The translations under genes were made by a program, and so were the position numbers. Under the pieces are notes generated by a model. It saw only the letters and a list, made by a program, of their open reading frames with translations. It had not been told where the DNA came from and searched no databases. Source: Gammaproteobacteria bacterium (GTDB taxonomy: Bacteria; Pseudomonadota; Gammaproteobacteria; Pseudomonadales; Azotimanducaceae). Taken from it: a DNA stretch of 7,247 nucleotides. This document shows positions 1-4,868 of the stretch, in pieces. The stretch lies in NCBI GenBank assembly GCA_030430515.1, contig JAUIKX010000178.1:1-7247 (forward strand), read 5' to 3'. The first letter of the stretch is position 1. Each line of letters starts with the position of its first letter.

Positions 1-51
1 ACGTATCCACCCTATAACTCATTGAAAACTAGGCATAAAAAGGTGGGGTAG

Positions 52-65
52 GTACTTTTCGGTAC
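52..65. promoter_or_regulatory. Candidate autoregulatory operator (GTAC-N6-GTAC)
   Basis: Two GTAC palindromes, each preceded by G, lie at 52-55 and 62-65, 10 bp (about one helical turn) apart and 6 nt upstream of the regulator's ATG. A symmetric site this close to the start of an HxlR-type gene is where self-repression would act. A possible -10 element TATAAC is at 13-18, but its -35 would fall outside the window. The site is seen directly; its function is inference. Confidence 0.35.
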
Positions 66-71
66 ATCTTT

Positions 72-419
72 ATGAAAAACCTGGAAAAAAATATTTCTCG
101 AAAGCTCGCCCCCACCCAGACAGCCCGAATGGTGGAAACGATCTATGGTTGCAAATGGTCACTAACGGTTTATCAGTTGCTCTCAATGGGCATTAACCGA
201 CCTGGAGAGATGGTCAGGAGCGTCGAAGGTCTGACCACGAAAGTACTGAACGACTGTCTGCGAAAAAACGTCGATTTCGGCATTCTGCGGCGCGAGGCTT
301 TCGCTGAACTGCCGCCCAGGGTGGAGTATTCCGTTACGCCGTTCGGTCAGAAGTTCATGCGCATACTCGACGAACTTGAAGCGCTACAGCTCGAAATCGA
401 CGACAGCCAAACCGGCTAG
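72..419 (+). CDS. HxlR/DUF24-family winged-helix transcriptional regulator
   Basis: A 115-residue cytoplasmic DNA-binding protein, full length for the HxlR (DUF24, MarR-like) family, whose members act as dimers and often sense thiol-reactive or oxidising compounds. The family signature is clear: GCKWSLTVYQLL at residues 26-37 (usually GGKW), helix-turn-helix around residues 44-64 with LTTKVLNDCLRK, and the wing with PPRVEYSVTPFG at 81-92. Two cysteines are visible. Cys27 replaces the second glycine of the usual GGKW and Cys62 lies in the recognition helix. The conserved cysteine usually found about 11 residues before that glycine is absent (Gln16 there). The ATG is the first start after an in-frame stop at 36-38, and no good Shine-Dalgarno precedes it. 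It converges on the aspartyl-protease gene with a 9-nt gap and no terminator. Its target is unknown; regulation of neighbouring sulfur genes is inference. Confidence 0.9.
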   Translation: MKNLEKNISRKLAPTQTARMVETIYGCKWSLTVYQLLSMGINRPGEMVRSVEGLTTKVLNDCLRKNVDFGILRREAFAELPPRVEYSVTPFGQKFMRILDELEALQLEIDDSQTG

Positions 420-428
420 AGCAACCCC

Positions 429-1487
429 TCACTCAATCCAGTAACGGCCGGGCTCGAAGCAGAGTCCGAACACTTTGCCGGAAAGGAGCATGTCTGCGCC
501 CACAAGCGCGGTTGTACCCTCGACAAACGCAGCCCGGCTACTGATTCGCACAACCTGCAGTCGATGACTCAGGCCGCCAACCTCCACTTGGCCGGAAACG
601 ATGCGGCCCGCAATGGAAGCATCTCCAAAGTCGGAGCCGACTCTGACCTGGCCCTGACCCGCACGCTCATCGAAAACAAAAGTTCTAACCGAACCGGTGT
701 CGAGCAGCGCTCGATGTGTCTGGCCATCAATCAACACATCAGCGATCACCGCGCCGTTGACGAAAGCAAAGGGCTTGGCTGAACCGGAGGCGCACTCACC
801 GCCGAGGAACGCGACTTCCTCCTTTCGAGGACGAAACTCAACACCGCCCAGCGCGTAGATCACATCCAGGCCGAGCACGCCTTCGCGCTGAAAGCCTGCC
901 GCACTTCTTGCAGCGATCCAGTTTGGCAGCAGGGTGTCGCCGAGTTGCAGGGGATGGGCGCGGACGAGCTCCAGCGTCATGGGCCGACCCAGATTGCTGA
1001 CCCGAGTCGTTCGCAGAGGTCGGACAACGGCATCGTGCAGCAACGCCGGCAGGATCGTCGCCATGCTTCCGGTATCGATGATCATTGGCGCCTCCGCGGC
1101 GAGGCTTCTTACCTGGACGGCAACATGACCACTACTGCCTCGCAGCATGGGCAGCACGCCGTCGCCCCGTTGTTCGGGTGGGGCGACTTTATCGTAACTT
1201 GAAATCATCGCCTGGATGCTGCGGCAGGCAAGCATCTGGTCTGCAGGCCGGTGGCCGCAACGCAGCGTCTGATGCGCTTCGGCGCCCTGGCTCAGATGAC
1301 GGGCCTGAAGATAATCACGAACTGCCAGGGCATCGGGAAAGGTGCCGCCGTTCAAAAACGACAGGATCGACTCCCGCGCTTCCAGCACCCGCCCGGCCTG
1401 CAACGAGCGGGGCGTAGCATCCAGAAACACCAGCCAATTCGCGGCGATGAGCGCGGCAAGAACAATCGGTGGAAGAATGCGGCGCAT
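429..1487 (-). CDS. Membrane-anchored retropepsin-like aspartyl protease with two DTGS lobes
   Basis: A 352-residue protein with one N-terminal hydrophobic segment (about residues 5-22, after MRR), predicted to anchor it in the inner membrane facing the periplasm. It carries two retropepsin-like lobes. The first has IIDTGS at 136-141 and the downstream hydrophobic-Gly motif GVLGLDVI at 203-210. The second has LLDTGS at 261-266 and ALVGADML at 327-334. Both lobes therefore keep the catalytic Asp and the second flap/psi-loop motif, so one chain could form a complete pepsin-like active site instead of needing a dimer. Residues 25-115 form a separate N-terminal region with Cys77 and Cys88; Cys231 and Cys343 are the other cysteines. 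It lies 47 nt downstream of the hydrolase-thioredoxin gene on the same strand and may be cotranscribed. The Shine-Dalgarno is weak. Substrate unknown. Confidence 0.75.
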   Translation of the reverse strand: MRRILPPIVLAALIAANWLVFLDATPRSLQAGRVLEARESILSFLNGGTFPDALAVRDYLQARHLSQGAEAHQTLRCGHRPADQMLACRSIQAMISSYDKVAPPEQRGDGVLPMLRGSSGHVAVQVRSLAAEAPMIIDTGSMATILPALLHDAVVRPLRTTRVSNLGRPMTLELVRAHPLQLGDTLLPNWIAARSAAGFQREGVLGLDVIYALGGVEFRPRKEEVAFLGGECASGSAKPFAFVNGAVIADVLIDGQTHRALLDTGSVRTFVFDERAGQGQVRVGSDFGDASIAGRIVSGQVEVGGLSHRLQVVRISSRAAFVEGTTALVGADMLLSGKVFGLCFEPGRYWIE

Positions 1488-1534
1488 GGACTGCTCTGCG
1501 CTGGCAAAAAATCATTATCAATGTGCCGACTGGC

Positions 1535-2659
1535 TCAACGGTGAGGGCTTGTATCCGTTTTGTAAGCGGCTTTCGCCATCGACGCTTCCAGCCGATGGGA
1601 ATAGAACTCCGGCCCGGGATAGCCAACGATGCGCGGAGCGAGTTCCTTTCCGTCGCGATTCAAGAACAACCACGTCGGCGTGATCATCGATTGATGTTTC
1701 TCAGCAAATGCAGACTGGCTGGTGGATCTGCCAGCGAAGTCGCGCATCATTTCCGCGTCATCCAGCATCAGCTGACGAACCAGGATGCCGGTCGGAACTT
1801 CTTCAGAGCGGAGCAGCGGCTGCAGAACCTCTGCCTCCATACGCCGGCAGTAAGGGCAGGTGCGTCTAGATACGTACAGTGCAACCGCCTGCTCCCGGTC
1901 CAGCTCGGAAAGATCCAGCGATGGCTCGAGCACCAGGTCCAGCAGGTCCTCCAGATAGAGGTCGCGAAAGAAGTGATCTGCGCCATCGATCGTGTGCAGG
2001 CGAACATTCGCGTGGGCCTCGGCAAGTGCCATTTCCTCTGCATTCCACACAGCAACCGTATCGTCTGAGCCAAGAACGATATCCATTCGATAAGACACAT
2101 CCGAGAGACGCGGACGATCGGCATCAGCAACAGCATCTGCGGCACAACCCAGCGTTCTGTCGGATGGACTCACGCTCACATCTTTCATGACCTGAGGCCC
2201 CACCAGAACCAACCGACTCACGTCTGCGGGGCTCCTCGCGTTGATGTAGCGCAGAACGTAGCTGGCGCCGCGTGAATGCCCGAGCAGATTGAAGCGTTCA
2301 ACACCTCGAGAGCGGAGCAGATCCAACCAGGCATCGATCTCTGCATGCAGATAGCGCTCTCCAGCAGTCCATCCTACCTCACAGCCCAGAAAACCCTCGC
2401 GATTGCTCACACCCAGACTGATGGTGGGCGCGAGGCTCGATTCACCCCGCTCCAAGAGCGCTTGCTGAAGCGCGGAAATGATCTCCATGCCGTGATGAGC
2501 GCGTGTGCCGTGAATGATCAACCAGGCAGACTCGGCACCTTCTGAGAGCTCGAGGTTAGCGTTGAGCAGCAATCCATCAAGCTCGAAGCGTATCCGCTCC
2601 GCATGCGCACCAGCGCTCAAAAGCAGGAGCAGCAGAACCAAATCCAATCTTTTCGACAT
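1535..2659 (-). CDS. Exported alpha/beta-hydrolase fused to a C-terminal thioredoxin-like domain
   Basis: A 374-residue protein starting with a Sec signal peptide (MSKR, a run of leucines, probable cleavage after SAGAHA at residue 20), so periplasmic. Residues about 21-245 are an alpha/beta-hydrolase: HGT at 50-52 (oxyanion region), nucleophile elbow GHSRG at 127-131 with Ser129, candidate acid in GSDD at 197-200, and His229 in GADHF. Residues about 255-365 are a thioredoxin fold of the SoxW/TlpA kind: CPYC at 268-271 and cis-proline motif TPTWLFLNRDGKE at 327-339, followed by a GYPGPEF segment. The linker is only about ten residues. Cys93 and Cys172 are extra cysteines in the hydrolase part. 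SoxW-like proteins reduce Sox components, so a thiol-reducing role near sox genes is plausible, but the hydrolase substrate is unknown. The gene is divergent from the transporter pair and lacks an obvious Shine-Dalgarno. Confidence 0.85.
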   Translation of the reverse strand: MSKRLDLVLLLLLLSAGAHAERIRFELDGLLLNANLELSEGAESAWLIIHGTRAHHGMEIISALQQALLERGESSLAPTISLGVSNREGFLGCEVGWTAGERYLHAEIDAWLDLLRSRGVERFNLLGHSRGASYVLRYINARSPADVSRLVLVGPQVMKDVSVSPSDRTLGCAADAVADADRPRLSDVSYRMDIVLGSDDTVAVWNAEEMALAEAHANVRLHTIDGADHFFRDLYLEDLLDLVLEPSLDLSELDREQAVALYVSRRTCPYCRRMEAEVLQPLLRSEEVPTGILVRQLMLDDAEMMRDFAGRSTSQSAFAEKHQSMITPTWLFLNRDGKELAPRIVGYPGPEFYSHRLEASMAKAAYKTDTSPHR

Positions 2660-2736
2660 AAGCTTATAAGAAATATGTTTTACAGAATATTAGAAAATGT
2701 TAATTTACTAATCCGAATTAAGGAAGGGGTCCCGCT
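2660..2736. promoter_or_regulatory. AT-rich divergent promoter region between hydrolase-thioredoxin and transporter genes
   Basis: Only 12 of the 61 bases at 2660-2720 are G or C, in sharp contrast to the GC-rich flanking genes. The region must carry the start signals for both divergent transcripts. On the minus strand TTAACA (complement of 2698-2703) is a fair -35; on the plus strand TTTACA at 2679-2684 is another. Neither has a convincing -10 partner. Symmetric elements are CTTATAAG at 2663-2670 and ATTAG/CTAAT at 2689-2693 and 2708-2712. The second could be an operator for a dimeric repressor, but it is short. Confidence 0.5.
2721..2727 (+). promoter_or_regulatory. Ribosome binding site of the first YeeE/YedE gene
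   Basis: AGGAAGG ends 9 nt before the ATG at 2737, a strong Shine-Dalgarno that fixes this start and suggests efficient translation. Confidence 0.75.
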
Positions 2737-3267
2737 ATGACGCAGGATTACATCATCTCTTGGAAAGTCGCAGGCATCGCACTGGGCTTACTGCTAACGC
2801 TGGCAACCGCTCTGGTCAAACCGCTCGGTGTTTCTACACAGTTCGTTGTCACCGACGCCGCGGTCGCGCACAAAGTCGCCCCGGAGTTCGCAGAATCCAC
2901 ACCCTACCTGGCGAAGTACGGTGAAAAGGAAGACTGGGGCGTTGGCTACGGGTGGATGCTGGTGCTCGGGATGCTGGTTGGCGGCGGCATCACCGCAGCA
3001 ATCTTCCGCGACAAGCAACCTGAACAGGACAAAGGCTCGATGCCGCGCATGTGGCGCGACCAGTTCGGCCCCTCGCAGCTCAAGCGAAATGCAGCAGCAT
3101 TTACCGGCGGCGTACTTCTGCTGTTCGGCGCCCGCCTCGCAGGCGGCTGCACCAGCGGCCACATGATCAGCGGCATTTCTCAGCTGGCCCTCGGGTCGTT
3201 CGTCTTCGGCATCGTTACGTTTGCCGTCGCCATCATGACCGCCAAAATGCTCTACCGGGCACGATAG
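2737..3267 (+). CDS. YeeE/YedE (TsuA-like) sulfur transporter, first half-protein
   Basis: A 176-residue inner-membrane protein with about four hydrophobic segments (roughly residues 11-29, 71-89, 118-134, 148-172) and a polar periplasmic or cytoplasmic stretch at 38-68. The family mark is GARLAGGCTSGHMISG at 131-146. Cys138 corresponds to the GC-x-SG cysteine that in YeeE/TsuA proteins lines the thiosulfate path. In TsuA one chain of about 350 residues carries both halves; here the halves are separate genes 10 nt apart, as in PmpA/PmpB-type pairs. The likely role is uptake of thiosulfate or another sulfur compound, acting with the product of the next gene. A sulfur role is supported by the sox genes nearby. 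The exact substrate and direction cannot be read from the sequence. Confidence 0.88.
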   Translation: MTQDYIISWKVAGIALGLLLTLATALVKPLGVSTQFVVTDAAVAHKVAPEFAESTPYLAKYGEKEDWGVGYGWMLVLGMLVGGGITAAIFRDKQPEQDKGSMPRMWRDQFGPSQLKRNAAAFTGGVLLLFGARLAGGCTSGHMISGISQLALGSFVFGIVTFAVAIMTAKMLYRAR

Positions 3268-3277
3268 GGAGATTCAC

Positions 3278-3805
3278 ATGACAACACTCATCATCGGTTT
3301 TCTCATCGGCTGCGCCTTCGGCGCCATTCTCTATCTCGGCGGAGCTACCAGCTATCGCCGCATCCTCGGAACGCTGCTGCTCAAGGACATGTGGATCATC
3401 AAGCTCATGGCCACCGCCATCGGCGTCGGCACGCTGGGCGTCTATCTGCTGGATCTGGGTAACCTGGCGCATATGTCCGTGAAGCCCGCATACATCTGGG
3501 GCATTGCTCTGGGCGGCGCGATATTCGGCGTTGGCTGGGCTGTTTCAGGCTACTGCCCGGGCACCTGTGTCGTGGGCACATCGGAAGGCAAGCGGGATGC
3601 ACTCTTTACCTTCGCTGGCGGCTTCGTAGGCGCACTGCTGTTTTCCATGGCCTACCCCTACTTCGAGTCGCTGATTGCAGCCGCCAATTTCGGTTCAATT
3701 ACGCTGAAAGACGTCACCGGCATCAACGGCATCTACTTTGCGGTACCGATGAGTGCCGCACTGCTGGCAATCGCATTCTTCGGACTGAAGGATCGCTACA
3801 ACTAG
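3278..3805 (+). CDS. YeeE/YedE (TsuA-like) sulfur transporter, second half-protein
   Basis: A 175-residue, strongly hydrophobic membrane protein. GFLIGCAFGAILYLGGA at residues 7-23 carries Cys12, and AVSGYCPGTCVVG at 88-100 carries Cys93 and Cys97. These match the first and last of the functional cysteine motifs of TsuA-type thiosulfate transporters, while the third (GCTSG) is in the preceding gene. The two half-proteins together therefore supply the complete cysteine relay. Start support: GGGAG just after the upstream stop and 5 nt before the ATG. Helices are expected around 3-22, 38-59, 71-92, 106-127 and 152-170. The gene is followed after 14 nt by a strong hairpin, which probably ends most transcripts of this pair. 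Confidence 0.88.
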   Translation: MTTLIIGFLIGCAFGAILYLGGATSYRRILGTLLLKDMWIIKLMATAIGVGTLGVYLLDLGNLAHMSVKPAYIWGIALGGAIFGVGWAVSGYCPGTCVVGTSEGKRDALFTFAGGFVGALLFSMAYPYFESLIAAANFGSITLKDVTGINGIYFAVPMSAALLAIAFFGLKDRYN

Positions 3806-3819
3806 ACCCCGCCACATAT

Positions 3820-3852
3820 CCACTCCGGTCGCGCCAGGCGCAGCCGGAGTGG
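3820..3852 (+). terminator. Strong stem-loop after the transporter pair, possible terminator
   Basis: A perfect 9-bp inverted repeat, CCACTCCGG at 3820-3828 and CCGGAGTGG at 3844-3852. Inside it a second small stem, GCGC/GCGC, closes on CAG, with a short mismatch between the two stems. It begins 14 nt after the second transporter gene's stop. No uninterrupted T-run follows (next bases TAGATTCCAGGCTCTTT), so it is not a classic intrinsic terminator. It could instead weaken read-through or protect the mRNA 3' end. Confidence 0.45.
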
Positions 3853-3875
3853 TAGATTCCAGGCTCTTTGCAGTC

Positions 3876-3881
3876 GAAGGA
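3876..3881 (+). promoter_or_regulatory. Ribosome binding site that sets the GNAT start
   Basis: GAAGGA lies 7 nt before GTG at 3889. This favours the GTG over an in-frame TTG at 3868, which would place this site inside the coding region. Confidence 0.6.
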
Positions 3882-3888
3882 ACCCAGA

Positions 3889-4404
3889 GTGACAACAAGG
3901 CAAATTCGCTCAGGCCGAAATGCTGACCTTCCTCTGCTCCAGCGAATAGAGATCAGCGCGGGACAGGCCTTTGCCGATATCGGCATGGACGAGGTCGCAG
4001 CTCACGATCCACCGACGATTGAAGCGCTGCGAAAACACCTCACCGCCGGGCAGCTATGGGTTTGCACCGACGATGCAGACACCCCGATCGCCTATATCGT
4101 AACTGACGTCGTGGACGGCAATCTGCACATCGAGCAGGTATCCGTGCATCCCGGGCATGCCGGTCTCGGCGTAGGCCATGACCTGATCGAGCATGTTACG
4201 GGATGGGCCCACTCGAAAAAACTACCCGCACTCACGCTGACCACATTCAAAGACGTGCCCTGGAACGCGCCTTACTACGAGCGTCTCGGTTTTCGCTACA
4301 TGGATGACGGTGAGATCCCCAAAGGCCTCCAGAACATCCGCACGGCAGAGCGAGAGATCGGTCTCGATCAGTGGGTTCGCGTCTGCATGATCAGAATGTT
4401 GTGA
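3889..4404 (+). CDS. GNAT-family N-acetyltransferase
   Basis: A 171-residue cytoplasmic protein of the GCN5-related acetyltransferase fold, which transfers an acetyl group from acetyl-CoA to an amine. From the GTG start the protein opens directly with the first beta strand (TTRQIR) followed by DLPLLQRIE. Motif A is at about residues 81-101: IEQVSVHPGHAGLGVGHDLI, where the G-x-G-x-G loop binds the CoA pyrophosphate. WNAPYYERLGFRYM at 125-138 is motif B. Length is normal for a single-domain GNAT. The acceptor is unknown, and nothing ties it functionally to sulfur oxidation. It follows the transporter pair on the same strand but is separated from it by the hairpin, so it may have its own promoter, which I could not identify. 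It converges on the dsrE-like gene with a 17-nt gap. Confidence 0.88.
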   Translation: MTTRQIRSGRNADLPLLQRIEISAGQAFADIGMDEVAAHDPPTIEALRKHLTAGQLWVCTDDADTPIAYIVTDVVDGNLHIEQVSVHPGHAGLGVGHDLIEHVTGWAHSKKLPALTLTTFKDVPWNAPYYERLGFRYMDDGEIPKGLQNIRTAEREIGLDQWVRVCMIRML

Positions 4405-4421
4405 GGTGAAGACCAGGGCCT

Positions 4422-4868
4422 TCAGGGTTTGACCAGCGTATACCCGCGGTTCACTTCATCGACGATATAGGCCACACCCGTCTGCACCACGGAGACTCCG
4501 GGCAGGAGTACCGGACGCTTGCCGGTTTTGCGCTCGATGGTGTCGAGCGTGTTACCACAGGCATAAAAACGCACGCCATGTTCAAAAAGGCTGGCAATAC
4601 GCGCTTCGTTGCCGCTCTCCGCCAGCAGCATGGCCACACCCGGACCGAAAGCAACAATCTGCAGGTCGATCAGATCCTGGCCATAAAATTTCGGCAGGTT
4701 GTTGGAAATGTCGAGAACCAGCGAATGGCGCTCGGGCGCATCGCTGCTCACCTGCAGAATCACATGCTGCTCGGCGAACGGATTGTGTTCGCTCAGCGCT
4801 TCTTCCGCCTGAGCGACGCCGGTGGTGGCAACTAACAGAGCAACAAACAGATTTCTAAAGAGCTTCAT
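4422..4868 (-). CDS. Periplasmic DsrE/F-like protein, last gene of the sox operon
   Basis: A 148-residue protein with a Sec signal peptide (MKLFRN, hydrophobic core, cleavage probably after GVAQA at residue 21). The mature part fits the DsrE/DsrF-like fold: ILQVSSDAPERHSLVLDISNNL near the N terminus, IVAFGPGVAMLL at 71-82, FYACGNTL at 101-108 with the only cysteine, Cys104, and the closing GVAYIVDEVNRGY at 131-143. In DsrE-type proteins such a cysteine carries sulfane sulfur, so a periplasmic sulfur-carrier or scavenger role beside SoxB is plausible, but it is inference. The start is ATG at 4868, whose ATGA overlaps the soxB stop by 4 nt and has GGGAG 10 nt upstream. An upstream in-frame start exists but would bury the signal peptide and overlap soxB by more than 150 nt. 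Confidence 0.85.
   Translation of the reverse strand: MKLFRNLFVALLVATTGVAQAEEALSEHNPFAEQHVILQVSSDAPERHSLVLDISNNLPKFYGQDLIDLQIVAFGPGVAMLLAESGNEARIASLFEHGVRFYACGNTLDTIERKTGKRPVLLPGVSVVQTGVAYIVDEVNRGYTLVKP

Noticed and set aside
1488..1534. Fur-box-like GATAATGAT on the minus strand between the hydrolase and protease genes
   Set aside because: Only the first half of the 19-bp consensus matches (10 of 19 by hand). The second half is a T-run, so it is not a credible Fur site.
1469..2068. Long open frame on the plus strand (199 codons) opposite the hydrolase-thioredoxin gene
   Set aside because: It is antisense to a gene with clear hydrolase and thioredoxin motifs, has no recognisable domain or ribosome site, and its length is expected in GC-rich DNA.
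3868..3888. TTG start giving the GNAT seven more residues
   Set aside because: The GAAGGA ribosome site lies inside that extension, and GNAT proteins usually begin right at the first strand, as the GTG at 3889 gives.
4407..4424. Possible bidirectional terminator between the convergent GNAT and dsrE-like genes
   Set aside because: The stem TGAAG/CTTCA is only 5 bp with an 8-base loop and no T-run on either strand.
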